Position numbers and translations under genes: made by a program
NCBI RefSeq assembly: GCF_003007685.1
Contig: NZ_PXNN01000016.1
Coordinates: forward strand, 186,001-250,000
Length of the DNA stretch: 64,000 nucleotides
Direction of reading: 5' to 3'
Source of the DNA: Marinobacter halophilus
GTDB taxonomy: Bacteria > Pseudomonadota > Gammaproteobacteria > Pseudomonadales > Oleiphilaceae
In this document: positions 55,014 through 63,708 of the stretch, piece after piece
How positions within the stretch are numbered: position 1 is the first letter of the stretch
Layout: each line of letters starts with the position of its first letter
Notes under the pieces: model-generated
The model's database searches: none
The model's input: only the letters and a program-made list of their open reading frames with translations
Told to the model about the DNA's origin: nothing

Positions 55014-55784
55014 ATGAGCAACCTGAATCTGTTTGATCTTACTGGCAAGGTAGCCCTGGTCACCGGCGCCAGCCGCGGTATCGGCGAAAGCATCGCTCGC
55101 ACCCTGGCCCATTACGGCGCCCACGTGATTGTCAGCAGCCGCAAGATTGATGGCTGTGAAGCTGTCGCCAGCAGTATCCGTGAAGACGGCGGCAGTGCCG
55201 AAGCCTTTGCCTGCCATATTGGTGAAATGGACCAGATTGAAGCCGCGTGGGAACATATTGCCAACACCCATGGCAAACTGGATATCCTGGTCAACAACGC
55301 CGCCGCCAACCCGTACTTTGGCCCGGTTGAAGACACCGATCTGAATGCCTTCCAGAAAACGGTGGATGTGAACATTCGCGGCTATTTCTTCATGTGCGCC
55401 CGGGGTGCCCAATTGATGAAGAAGAACGGTGGTGGCGCCATCGTCAACGTCGCCTCGGTTAACGGCGTAAACCCCGGCCACTTTCAGGGTATCTACTCCG
55501 TCACCAAAGCCGCGGTGATCTCCATGACCAAATCCTTCGCCATGGAGTTGGGCCAGCAGAACGTGCGGGTTAATGCACTGCTGCCGGGTCTGACCGACAC
55601 CAAGTTTGCCAGTGCCCTGACCAGCAATGAAGCTATCAAGAAACAGGCTATGGCGCACATTCCGATGAAACGAGTGGCCGATCCGGACGAAATGGCTGGC
55701 ACCGTGCTGTACCTGGTGTCGAACGCCTCGAGCTACACCACCGGCGCCTGCATCAACGCCGACGGTGGTTATCTGACCATCTGA
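55014..55784 (+). CDS. Short-chain dehydrogenase/reductase (FabG/ketoreductase-like)
   Basis: A 256-residue SDR with LVTGASRGIGESIARTLA at the cofactor site, NNAAANPYFG, the catalytic serine in NVASVNGVNP and YSVTKAAVISMTKSFAMELG for the YxxxK pair, ending in GACINADGGYLTI. It is the last gene of the cluster and ends at a bidirectional terminator. A role in reducing or oxidising a hydroxyacyl chain is likely; the substrate is not known. Confidence 0.92.
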   Translation: MSNLNLFDLTGKVALVTGASRGIGESIARTLAHYGAHVIVSSRKIDGCEAVASSIREDGGSAEAFACHIGEMDQIEAAWEHIANTHGKLDILVNNAAANPYFGPVEDTDLNAFQKTVDVNIRGYFFMCARGAQLMKKNGGGAIVNVASVNGVNPGHFQGIYSVTKAAVISMTKSFAMELGQQNVRVNALLPGLTDTKFASALTSNEAIKKQAMAHIPMKRVADPDEMAGTVLYLVSNASSYTTGACINADGGYLTI

Positions 55785-55799
55785 TCGTTGGCGGATAAA

Positions 55800-55836
55800 A
55801 AAAAGGCCGGGTGATGTCACGTCACCCGGCCTTTTT
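55800..55836. terminator. Bidirectional terminator
   Basis: AAAAAGGCCGGGTGA and TCACCCGGCCTTTTT form a perfect stem with a 7-base loop between convergent genes, so it can work in both directions. Confidence 0.95.
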
Positions 55837-55855
55837 GCGCTCTGCCCCAACTGGC

Positions 55856-56722
55856 TCAGGAGCAGGTCAGAGCGATAAAGTCACGGTTAAGCTTGTTGGC
55901 CCGGGCCTGAAGCTGCTCCTGGTGTTTGCTGTCGCCGGCCTGAAGCAAATCGTGCATCAGCGAGCTCAGGGCTTGCTGGCTTTCTTCCATCATCGCCTGG
56001 TATTCCGGGCCCCGCGCTTGTTCCGAGTTCACCACCAGTTCTCTGATTGAATCCGCAAAGCCTGGTTGGTCGCGATTTTTCAGCGCCTCCAGCAGAGCCT
56101 GTTGCCATTTCTTGCGGCCCTGCAACCAGATTTCGGTTTGCTGGCCGCGGTTGGCGGACCAGTGCTGCACCAGCGTTTGTTGACGGGTGTTCAGGTCGCC
56201 CAGCCAGCGCTCTACTCGTTCGGAGGTGCGTTCGGCTCGGGCCCTGGCCATATCATCGGCATTACCGGACAGCATCTCCTGTTCGAGTTCTGCCTGGTCT
56301 TTGGCCATGTTCCGGGCGAGTTCTGCTACTTGCTCATCGGAAAGACTTTGCAGCAGGTTGACGGCAATGGGCACGGCCTCCGTCAGTAAGCCGGGCACGA
56401 AATCCATCAGTTGCTGTTGATGGTAGTAAAGGGTGTCGATATCGGGTGGGCCACTGGCAACGTCGTCTTCGAATTCGTCCAGCCAGGCGCTGTAGCGGGG
56501 CAGTTCCGCTGCGCAATGCCACTGGCGCAGCGCATCCAGATCCTGATTCAGTTGCTGTTTCTGGTCCCGGTCGAGGCTGACGTAATCCTCTACCCACCAG
56601 ACCACGCCCCAGTCGGCATAGCGGTAAGCCAGCCGAGTTGAACTGCATCCAGCCAGGACAAGCGAGGCAACAAGCATCAGGGCCACTATCTTGAGAGATT
56701 TTGAGCGAAGCCGCTGGGCCAT
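55856..56722 (-). CDS. DUF6279 family lipoprotein
   Basis: A 288-residue lipoprotein. I chose the ATG at 56722, preceded by GAGGGA; it gives a signal peptide with lipobox LVLAGCSS. The mature part begins STRLAYRYADWGVVWWVEDY, a DUF6279 hallmark, and continues as long helices rich in Gln, Glu and Arg. Function is unknown; the family is common in Marinobacter and Pseudomonas envelopes. It stands alone and is convergent with the SDR gene. Confidence 0.85.
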   Translation of the reverse strand: MAQRLRSKSLKIVALMLVASLVLAGCSSTRLAYRYADWGVVWWVEDYVSLDRDQKQQLNQDLDALRQWHCAAELPRYSAWLDEFEDDVASGPPDIDTLYYHQQQLMDFVPGLLTEAVPIAVNLLQSLSDEQVAELARNMAKDQAELEQEMLSGNADDMARARAERTSERVERWLGDLNTRQQTLVQHWSANRGQQTEIWLQGRKKWQQALLEALKNRDQPGFADSIRELVVNSEQARGPEYQAMMEESQQALSSLMHDLLQAGDSKHQEQLQARANKLNRDFIALTCS

Positions 56723-56823
56723 TACTGCAGTCCCTCGGTAAAAGGCCGCATGGCAAAACATTGTATGCTTATTATCATGTTGCGGTCCCTTCACACAGAG
56801 ATGGCGTTACAGATTGTAATTAC

Positions 56824-56839
56824 GAACTGACCAGTCAAT
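56824..56839. promoter_or_regulatory. TetR-type operator-like sequence
   Basis: GAACTGACCAGTCAAT contains the palindrome TGAC-CA-GTCA. A related sequence occurs at 63616. An ATG at 56843 (MSVPPASATES) opens a 50-codon frame that runs to the TAG at 56993; it could be debris of a regulator, but I cannot identify it. Confidence 0.3.
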
Positions 56840-56995
56840 CAGATGTCAGTGCCGCCAGCGTCAGCCACGGAGTCCCAATGTCACAGTATAAGATTACACG
56901 TGTTCGCTGATTTGTATTTTCGCTCTACATGTCCGGCAGACCGGAACATCGAAAAATTCTCGGATGCTGATGACAACCGCTGTATTGCCACCTAG

Positions 56996-57133
56996 GCCAG
57001 GCTCCGGGTCATCCATGGCGCGGTAGAAGCTCAGGTTGTCGATGTCTTCCTGGTCCCGACTGCTGAAGCCGGCGCCACCCAAGGTAATGCCTCACCTGCG
57101 CTGGATGATTTCTTGGCAGTTCCCGCCACGTAA
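56996..57133 (+). pseudogene. Remnant of a DUF4397-like gene
   Basis: The frame after a TAG at 56993-56995 reads ARLRVIHGAVEAQVVDVFLV and then PTAEAGATQGNASPALDDF before a TAA at 57131. The stretch LRVIH....VDVFLVP is the start of a DUF4397 domain, a surface or envelope module. The same frame just before the TAG reads FSDADDNRCIAT, so the TAG looks like a CAG-to-TAG change inside the gene. There is no start codon with a ribosome site and the domain is cut short. A strong terminator follows 23 bases later, as after a normal gene. The rest of the gene is missing. Confidence 0.6.
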
Positions 57134-57155
57134 AGTGTTTGTGTTTATGCCTGAT

Positions 57156-57190
57156 AAACAGCCCCGGCAAGCCGGGGCTGTTTCATTTTT
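57156..57190 (+). terminator. Rho-independent terminator
   Basis: AAACAGCCCCGGC / GCCGGGGCTGTTT is a perfect 13-bp stem with an AA loop, followed by CATTTTT. It ends the DUF4397 remnant and insulates the nap operon. Confidence 0.92.
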
Positions 57191-57280
57191 GTACACCTAC
57201 TTTTTAACTTCTAAACTTTGCTTTGCTAAAGCCCCCATTTTTTACTAGGGTATTGGTTACACATATAAAGAAGGTAGTTT

Positions 57281-57457
57281 ATGAATGACCTGCAGGAGTT
57301 GGCGCCGGAACAGCGAAAGCGTCATGAGTTTAGGCTGTTCATTTTCATCATTGTGTTTCTTTTCCCCATTCTCGCGGTCGCTGTTGTCGGCAGTTATGGA
57401 TTTCTGATCTGGATGTCGCAAGTCATAATGGGGCCCCCGGGGGCGCCTGGAGGTTAG
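57281..57457 (+). CDS. napE: NapE, small membrane protein of the nitrate reductase operon
   Basis: A 58-residue protein, MNDLQELAPEQRKRHEFRLF followed by a single membrane span (FIIVFLFPILAVAVVGSYGF) and a short tail. This is the NapE pattern; it is found at the head of many nap operons and its role is not settled. AAGAAGG precedes the ATG. It ends six bases before napF. Confidence 0.9.
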   Translation: MNDLQELAPEQRKRHEFRLFIFIIVFLFPILAVAVVGSYGFLIWMSQVIMGPPGAPGG

Positions 57458-57463
57458 GGGCTG

Positions 57464-57961
57464 ATGTCTGTGTCCCAAAATCGCCGGTCGTTTCTGAGAG
57501 GTGGCCGGCCCACGGCTTCACAATGGCGCCCGCCCTGGACCACAACGACGATCACCGATGTCTGCACCCGCTGCGACCGTTGCCTTGAAGCCTGTCCGGA
57601 AAATATTCTTTTCCGTGGTGATGGCGGCTTTCCGCAAATCCGGTTTACCGGCGATGGCTGCACTCTGTGTGGCGAGTGTGCCGGAGCCTGTCCCGAACCA
57701 GTATTTGACTTGGCCCGTGAGCCTTTCCCTTGGCGCGCGGTGGTGCTCGACGGTTGCCTCGCCAAAGCCAATATTCACTGTTCGACCTGCCGGGACGCCT
57801 GTGAAACCTCGGCCATCCGTTTTACGCCTAAACTTGGGCATGTGGCAATACCTGAAGTGAAACTTGAGGACTGCACCGGTTGCGGTGCCTGCGTCGCCGT
57901 GTGTCCGGAAGATGCGATTAATCTGGAAGCCCTGCAAACAGAGAGCCCACATTATGCATGA
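57464..57961 (+). CDS. napF: NapF, ferredoxin-type protein
   Basis: NapF is a cytoplasmic iron-sulfur protein that helps NapA maturation. The 165-residue protein has four cysteine groups: CTRCDRCLEACP, CTLCGECAGACP, CSTCRDAC and CTGCGACVAVCP, for up to four 4Fe-4S clusters. The N-terminal SQNRRSFLRGG has an RR motif but no clear hydrophobic stretch, in agreement with a cytoplasmic site. It overlaps napD by eight bases. Confidence 0.93.
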   Translation: MSVSQNRRSFLRGGRPTASQWRPPWTTTTITDVCTRCDRCLEACPENILFRGDGGFPQIRFTGDGCTLCGECAGACPEPVFDLAREPFPWRAVVLDGCLAKANIHCSTCRDACETSAIRFTPKLGHVAIPEVKLEDCTGCGACVAVCPEDAINLEALQTESPHYA

Positions 57962-58277
57962 GCAAGAACGAGATGAACTGCATGTGGCCAGTTTTCTGGT
58001 GCATGTACGCCCCGAACAACTTACCGCAGTCATAAGCTTGCTGGCCATCACTTCGGGGCTGGAAGAAGGAACCACAGACCCATCGGGCAAACTGGTGGTG
58101 CTGGCGGAGGGTGCCTGTCATCAGGATTTGTTGGCGGCCATGGAGTTGATTGAAAGCGTGCCCGGCGTGCTCGATTGCATTCTGGTATACCACGAAGTGA
58201 TGTCGGTCGAAGAAGCCAAACAGCAGTTGATTCCCACAGGACAAGTGCAAACAGAACAACAGGAAGTATTGTCATGA
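57954..58277 (+). CDS. napD: NapD, NapA-specific chaperone
   Basis: NapD binds the twin-arginine signal of NapA and holds back export until the cofactor is in. I chose the ATG at 57954 ([20 protein letters not shown]), the start that gives the family length of 107 residues; longer in-frame readings lie inside napF. The ferredoxin-like core ends near [15 protein letters not shown]. It overlaps napA by four bases (ATGA). Confidence 0.93.
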   Translation: MHEQERDELHVASFLVHVRPEQLTAVISLLAITSGLEEGTTDPSGKLVVLAEGACHQDLLAAMELIESVPGVLDCILVYHEVMSVEEAKQQLIPTGQVQTEQQEVLS

Positions 58278-60778
58278 ACCTCACAAGACGAGATTTTGCC
58301 AAAGCCAACGCGCTGGCCATGGCTGCGTCAGCCGCTGGCCTTTCCATTCCGGCCGCAGCCAGCAACCTGATCACCAACGCCGATCTGACCGAGCTGAAAT
58401 GGAGCAAGGCTCCTTGCCGATTCTGCGGCACTGGTTGCAGCGTGATGGTGGCCACCAAGGGCAACCACATTGTGGCGACTCACGGTGACACCCAGTCGGA
58501 AGTGAACCGTGGCCTCAACTGCGTGAAGGGCTACTTTCTCTCGAAGATTCTTTATGGCCGCGACCGGCTCACCAAACCTCTGCTGCGCAAGCGCGATGGT
58601 AAGTTTCACAAAGAGGGGGAGTTCGAGGAAATCAGCTGGGATGAAGCCCTGGATGTGATGGCGGAAAAATTCACCACCGCCATCAAAGAGCACGGCCCGG
58701 ACAGTGTGGGCATGTTCGGCTCTGGGCAGTGGACCATCTGGGAAGGCTATGCAGCAAGCAAGCTGTTCAAGGCCGGTTTCCGTACCAACAACATTGACCC
58801 CAACGCCCGCCATTGTATGGCTTCGGCCGTTGCCGGATTTATGCGCACCTTCGGTGCCGACGAACCGATGGGCGTGTATGACGACATCGAAAGCGCTGAC
58901 GCCTTCGTACTCTGGGGCGCCAACATGGCGGAGATGCACCCGATTCTCTGGACCCGGGTAACCGATCGCCGGCTGTCGAGCCCGAATACCGAAGTGGCGG
59001 TGCTCTCTACGTTCGAGCACCGCTGCTATGATCTGGCCGATCTGCCCATGATCATGCACCCCCATGCCGATGTGGCGATTCTCAACTACATCGCCAATTA
59101 CATCATTCAGAACAATGCGGTAAACCAAGACTTTGTTGATAAACATACCCGGTTTGTTCGTGGTGTCGACGACATTGGTTACGGTTTGCGACCGGAAGAT
59201 CCCAGAGAGCAGCGGGCAAAGAATGCGAACAACGCCAACAGCTGGGATGACATGTCGTTCGAAGACTTTGCCCGACATGTCAGTGAATACGATGTCAAAA
59301 AAGCCGCTGAAATCTCAGGGGTATCCGAAGATCGACTGGAGCGGCTGGCCAAACTGTACGCCGATCCGGACAAGCGGGTAACCACCTTCTGGACCATGGG
59401 CGTTAACCAGCACACCCGGGGGGTGTGGGTAAACAACCTGATCTACAACATCCACCTGCTGACAGGCAAAATTGCCACTCCGGGTAACAGTCCGTTCTCG
59501 CTGACCGGCCAACCTTCCGCGTGCGGCACCGCTCGAGAAGTGGGCACCTTCGCCCACCGCCTGCCCGCCGACATGGTGGTAACCAACCCTGAACACCGGG
59601 CCAAGGCGGAGAAAATCTGGAAGTTGCCAGAGGGCACCATTCCCGCCAAGCCTGGCTACCATGCTGTCCTGCAGAGCCGCATGCTCAAAGACAGCAAGCT
59701 GCGGGTGTACTGGACCCAGGTAACCAACAACATTCAGGCCGGCCCCAACACCATGCAGGAAACCCTGCCGGGCTGGCGCAATCCGGACACTTTCATCATC
59801 GTGTCGGACATCTACCCGACGGTGTCGGCCCAGGCGGCGGATCTGATCCTGCCGGCAGCCGGTTGGGTCGAGAAGGAGGGGGCCTTCGGTAACGCCGAGC
59901 GCCGGACCCAGTTCTGGCACCAGCTGGTAAATGCACCCGGTGAGGCGCGCTCAGATCTCTGGCAGACGGTCGCCCTGTCGCAGCGGATCAAGGTGGCCGA
60001 TATCTGGCCGGAAGAGCAGCTGGCCAAGGCGCCGGAGCTTCGGGACAAAACTCTGTTCGATGTGTTGTTCCGTAATGGCAATGTCGACCGCTACCCGGTG
60101 GAAGAAGTGCATGCGGATTACGAAAACCAGGAGTCCAGGGATTTCGGTTTCTACATCCAGAAAGGCATATTTGAAGAATACCGCCAGTTCGGCGCTGGCA
60201 AAGGTAAAGACCTGGCCGATTTCGACACCTACCACGAGACCCGTGGTCTGAGGTGGCCGGTGGTCGACGGTAAAGAAACTCTTTGGCGTTATCGCGAAGG
60301 CTCTGACCCCTACGTTACCGAGGGCAGTGGTTTCCAGTTTTACGGTAATCCGGACAATCGGGCCCGTATCTTCGCCGTGCCCCATGAGCCGCCTGCAGAG
60401 TCTCCGGACGATGAATATCCGTTCTGGTTGAGCACCGGTCGTGTGCTGGAACACTGGCATACCGGTTCCATGACCCGCCGTGTCAGTGAGCTACACAAAG
60501 CGGTACCCGATGCGCTGCTGTACATGAACGCAGACGACGCCAAGGCGCAAGGCTGGCGCCGGGGCAGCGAGGTCAAAGTGATCAGTCGCCGCGGCGAAGT
60601 CCGGATGCGGGTGGAAACCCGAGGGCGAGTCAGTATGCCCAAAGGCATGGTTTACGTGCCGTTTTTTGATGCTGGCAAACTGATCAATAAAGTCACTCTG
60701 GACGCCACCGATCCGATTTCCAAGCAGACGGATTTCAAGAAGTGCGCGGTACGTCTGGAACTGGTTAACCTGGCCTGA
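58274..60778 (+). CDS. napA: Periplasmic nitrate reductase catalytic subunit NapA
   Basis: NapA reduces nitrate to nitrite in the periplasm with a bis-molybdopterin-guanine-dinucleotide centre. I chose the ATG at 58274, which overlaps the napD stop and gives the twin-arginine signal [18 protein letters not shown]. Longer readings lie inside napD. The 834-residue protein has the 4Fe-4S cysteines ([10 protein letters not shown] near 49-58 and NCVKGYF near 84) and the molybdenum-ligand cysteine in [10 protein letters not shown] near 181, with the molybdopterin-binding dimer motifs towards the C-terminus. Length is that of the family. Confidence 0.97.
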   Translation: MNLTRRDFAKANALAMAASAAGLSIPAAASNLITNADLTELKWSKAPCRFCGTGCSVMVATKGNHIVATHGDTQSEVNRGLNCVKGYFLSKILYGRDRLTKPLLRKRDGKFHKEGEFEEISWDEALDVMAEKFTTAIKEHGPDSVGMFGSGQWTIWEGYAASKLFKAGFRTNNIDPNARHCMASAVAGFMRTFGADEPMGVYDDIESADAFVLWGANMAEMHPILWTRVTDRRLSSPNTEVAVLSTFEHRCYDLADLPMIMHPHADVAILNYIANYIIQNNAVNQDFVDKHTRFVRGVDDIGYGLRPEDPREQRAKNANNANSWDDMSFEDFARHVSEYDVKKAAEISGVSEDRLERLAKLYADPDKRVTTFWTMGVNQHTRGVWVNNLIYNIHLLTGKIATPGNSPFSLTGQPSACGTAREVGTFAHRLPADMVVTNPEHRAKAEKIWKLPEGTIPAKPGYHAVLQSRMLKDSKLRVYWTQVTNNIQAGPNTMQETLPGWRNPDTFIIVSDIYPTVSAQAADLILPAAGWVEKEGAFGNAERRTQFWHQLVNAPGEARSDLWQTVALSQRIKVADIWPEEQLAKAPELRDKTLFDVLFRNGNVDRYPVEEVHADYENQESRDFGFYIQKGIFEEYRQFGAGKGKDLADFDTYHETRGLRWPVVDGKETLWRYREGSDPYVTEGSGFQFYGNPDNRARIFAVPHEPPAESPDDEYPFWLSTGRVLEHWHTGSMTRRVSELHKAVPDALLYMNADDAKAQGWRRGSEVKVISRRGEVRMRVETRGRVSMPKGMVYVPFFDAGKLINKVTLDATDPISKQTDFKKCAVRLELVNLA

Positions 60779-60790
60779 GGAGAAGTCACC

Positions 60791-61264
60791 ATGAGATTAC
60801 TGATTCTATTGCTGACAAGCTCCCTGGCTCTGGCGGCGTTTGCACAGAGTGGTGAGCTTTCACCTTCGGCCCCGGACGGGCTGCGCAAAGGTGCAACCCT
60901 TGGTCAGGACCTTCCTGCCCCGCCGATCGCCGGTGACTCGCGCGACGTCAAAAGGGAAGTGCGCAACTACCCGGAGCAGCCGCCGGTTATTCCGCACGTT
61001 ATCCGGGATTACCAGGTAGACAAGAACTTCAACCGTTGTCTGGACTGCCACAGCCGGGAATCCGCGGTGCAGGCGGGAGCTCCGATGGTCAGCGTTACCC
61101 ATTTTATGGATCGTCACTTTCAGGTTCGCGCTGAGGTGACGCCTGGCCGTTACTTCTGCACCCAGTGCCATGTTCCTCAGACCGATGCCGAGCCATTGGT
61201 TGAATCCGACTTCAAGGCAGTGGATGAAGTGATCCGGGATTCCGCCAAAGGGGGCAGAGAATGA
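60791..61264 (+). CDS. napB: NapB, diheme cytochrome c subunit
   Basis: NapB passes electrons to NapA. The 157-residue protein has a signal peptide ([17 protein letters not shown]) and two CXXCH haem sites, CLDCH near residue 83 and CTQCH near 123, with histidines nearby as distal ligands. It follows napA after 12 bases and its stop overlaps the napC start. Confidence 0.96.
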   Translation: MRLLILLLTSSLALAAFAQSGELSPSAPDGLRKGATLGQDLPAPPIAGDSRDVKREVRNYPEQPPVIPHVIRDYQVDKNFNRCLDCHSRESAVQAGAPMVSVTHFMDRHFQVRAEVTPGRYFCTQCHVPQTDAEPLVESDFKAVDEVIRDSAKGGRE

Positions 61265-61845
61265 TGAAGCGGCTGAAGCTCTACTGGAACCTTCTGCGCA
61301 AGCCCAGTGTTCACTACAGCATCGGATTTCTGACGCTGAGTGGGTTCATCGCAGGGATTATCTTCTGGGGTGGCTTCAACACCGCATTGGAGGTAACCAA
61401 TACAGAGCAGTTCTGTATTGGTTGCCACGAAATGCAAAGCAATCCCTATGAGGAGCTCAAGAACACAGTTCACTACACTAACCGTTCCGGGGTGCGGGCC
61501 GAATGTTCGGACTGCCACGTACCTCACGGCTGGACTCACAAGGTCGCCCGAAAGATGGAAGCCTCCAAAGAGGTGTGGGGCTGGGTGTTTGGTTCGATTA
61601 ACACTCCTGAGAAGTTCGAGGCAAAGCGGCGGGAGCTTGCTGAGCGGGAATGGGCGCGGCTAAAAGCCAACGACTCTCTGGAGTGCCGGAACTGCCACGA
61701 GTTTGACTCCATGGACTTCACCATGCAGGATCCGCGTGCAGCCCAGGCGCATTCCACCGCACTGGCGAACTCGGAACAAACCTGTATCGATTGCCACAAG
61801 GGCATTGCTCACAAACTGCCCGATATGAGCGGCGTACACCGCTGA
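61261..61845 (+). CDS. napC: NapC, tetraheme quinol dehydrogenase
   Basis: NapC takes electrons from the quinol pool to NapAB. The 194-residue protein has one N-terminal membrane anchor (about 19-40) and four CXXCH sites: CIGCH near 51, CSDCH near 83, CRNCH near 142 and CIDCH near 175. Two start codons in a row (61261, 61264) are possible. The operon has no napG or napH, so NapC is the only quinol route seen. It ends at a short hairpin. Confidence 0.96.
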   Translation: MMKRLKLYWNLLRKPSVHYSIGFLTLSGFIAGIIFWGGFNTALEVTNTEQFCIGCHEMQSNPYEELKNTVHYTNRSGVRAECSDCHVPHGWTHKVARKMEASKEVWGWVFGSINTPEKFEAKRRELAEREWARLKANDSLECRNCHEFDSMDFTMQDPRAAQAHSTALANSEQTCIDCHKGIAHKLPDMSGVHR

Positions 61846-61858
61846 CGGTGAGTCAGCG
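61840..61858. other. Hairpin over the napC stop codon
   Basis: CGCTGAC-GGTGA-GTCAGCG is a perfect 7-bp stem holding the napC TGA in the left arm, with no T run. It may mark the 3' end of the nap mRNA. Confidence 0.35.
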
Positions 61859-61867
61859 ATTGAAGCT

Positions 61868-63484
61868 CTACTGAATGGTCGTGCTGCTGCCGGCTCCGGC
61901 AGACTGGGACAAGGATGTCCCGACCGGTGGCCGGAAGTGCAGTGAGTAAATCACGCGGTCCAGCACAGCCTGGCCATTCCACGCCGGATTGTTATTCACC
62001 ATGCCGACGATGGCCCAGGTGGTGTTCTTGTCATCTTTGGTAAAGCCGGCAATGGAGCGAACGTGCTCAAGATAGCCGGTTTTGATCCGGCCCTGACCGT
62101 CCAGACCGGTGTTTTTCAGGCGCCGTGCCATGGTGCCGTCCATCGCAATAATCGGCATGGACGCCATCAGGTCTGAAGAATACGGGCTATTCCAGGCATG
62201 TTGCAGAATCTGGGCACCCTGGCGGGCGGTAAAGCGGCCATGCCGTGTCAGCCCCGCGCCGTTGTCGATCACCATACCGGCGGTGTTGATGCCGATGCCT
62301 TCCAGCCAGTCATAAATAACCCGTATACCCGCTACCCGGTCATCCTGCTCATCGTCCTGTCGAAATTGCGCGCCGATGGTCATCAGCATCTGCCGGGCCA
62401 TCACGTTGCTGCTCCATTTGTTGATGTCCCTTACCATGGTCACCAGGTCGGGTGAGGTGGTTCGCATCACCAGGCGGGCATCGTCCGGCGCGGTGTCGAA
62501 GCGATCACCACCACTGATGATGACGCCCATTTCGGACAGCACCGAACGGATCAGTGAGGCAGAGTAGCGTTCGTGGGGCAGCAACGACAGGTAGGTAGTG
62601 GTGCGACAGCCCTGAGGCAACTCGCCCGTTACCTGCACGGTGACCCGATGATCGTTATGGAATACCGGTTTCCAGTCGAACCGGTTGCGGGCAGGGCAGG
62701 GGCCCTCCGGCAAAACGGTCACCCGGTTATCAATGGTGACCTCACCGAGGTTTGGTGTGGTCCAGGCCTGAGTGCCACGCTCATCAGCGCGAACTTGGAA
62801 GTGCAGAAGGTTGAGGTTGCTCAGGTATCCGGAAGGTTCCACCAGGAACGGGGCATGGGGGTTGTTACCGTTATCGTCAAATACCGGGAAACCACCATCC
62901 ACTCTGAAATAACTGCCATCCAGAACCAGGTCGCCCTCGATCCGGTTGATGCCCATGCTGCGCAGTTCTCGCAGTGTGCCCCACAGCCGTTCCAGGGTAA
63001 GCTTGGGGTCACCGCCAAAACGCACGAACAGGTTGCCTTTGAGGGTATCCCCAACCATGGTGCCATCGGTCAGAAAATCGGTGTTCCAGTGATGGGTGGG
63101 GCCCAGCAATTCAAGCGCCGCGTAGGTGGTGACCAGCTTGGTAATGGAGCCCGGGCTCATCAGTTCGTCAGCGTTTACATACTGTTCGATGCCCGGCCCG
63201 TTTAGGGGAATGGCGGCAACGCTGAGCGCTTGCTCGTTGTTCAGAGATTTGTTGGCGTAGTCTTTGATCTGTGTGGCCCACAGCCGGGATTCCGCGAACG
63301 CGTTGGCGGCAGCGGCGGCATCCTGGGCTGCCGTGGGGGCGGATGACACGGCGCAGGCGGCCGCGATGGTCAGCACGAGCCGTTTGGGTGTAGTTGTGCA
63401 CCGTGAAGAGCAACCTCTTGCTCGCAAACCCTGAATCAGCATCATCGCAGCCCGTTGTTGTATTCTCTTTCTACAATAGCTCAT
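61868..63484 (-). CDS. dacB: D-alanyl-D-alanine carboxypeptidase/endopeptidase PBP4
   Basis: PBP4 trims and cuts peptidoglycan in the periplasm. The protein (538 residues from the first ATG) has a basic N-region and signal peptide (RLVLTIAAACAVSSAPTAAQ), the active-site SxxK in SPGSITKLVTTYAAL near residue 122, the SxN in KWSSNVMARQML near 374 and KTG in RIKTGYLEHVRS near 480. All three penicillin-binding motifs are intact. ATGs at 63445 and 63442 are alternative starts that keep the signal peptide. It is convergent with napC. Confidence 0.92.
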   Translation of the reverse strand: MSYCRKRIQQRAAMMLIQGLRARGCSSRCTTTPKRLVLTIAAACAVSSAPTAAQDAAAAANAFAESRLWATQIKDYANKSLNNEQALSVAAIPLNGPGIEQYVNADELMSPGSITKLVTTYAALELLGPTHHWNTDFLTDGTMVGDTLKGNLFVRFGGDPKLTLERLWGTLRELRSMGINRIEGDLVLDGSYFRVDGGFPVFDDNGNNPHAPFLVEPSGYLSNLNLLHFQVRADERGTQAWTTPNLGEVTIDNRVTVLPEGPCPARNRFDWKPVFHNDHRVTVQVTGELPQGCRTTTYLSLLPHERYSASLIRSVLSEMGVIISGGDRFDTAPDDARLVMRTTSPDLVTMVRDINKWSSNVMARQMLMTIGAQFRQDDEQDDRVAGIRVIYDWLEGIGINTAGMVIDNGAGLTRHGRFTARQGAQILQHAWNSPYSSDLMASMPIIAMDGTMARRLKNTGLDGQGRIKTGYLEHVRSIAGFTKDDKNTTWAIVGMVNNNPAWNGQAVLDRVIYSLHFRPPVGTSLSQSAGAGSSTTIQ

Positions 63485-63615
63485 CCCATGGCTTTGTACT
63501 ATGCAGAAAAGCTATACATGACGTTAAAAAATAGCTTTAGAGTCGTTGTTTCTATTAGATTTTTGTGAAGAATCGTAAGTGCCTTTCAGAATCAGTGAGT
63601 TACCTTTGGCCCGAT

Positions 63616-63636
63616 TGAACTGACCGGTGAGTCAAT
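63616..63636. promoter_or_regulatory. TetR-type operator-like sequence upstream of the GST gene
   Basis: TTGAACTGACCGGTGAGTCAA is an imperfect palindrome centred on ACCGGT, 73 bases upstream of the next ATG. It shares GAACTGACC(A/G)GT with the site at 56824. Nothing else is seen between 63485 and 63708. Confidence 0.35.
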
Positions 63637-63708
63637 GCCAAGGGTCCGGTTTGTGAGACAATCCCGGGCAGAGTTCATGAACAGAATAAATCGACCAAAG
63701 GGAATACC

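Noticed and set aside
56894..57082. Minus-strand 62-codon frame opposite the DUF4397 remnant
   Set aside because: It has no ribosome site and no family likeness. The plus strand of the same bases reads as a DUF4397-like fragment, so this is a shadow.
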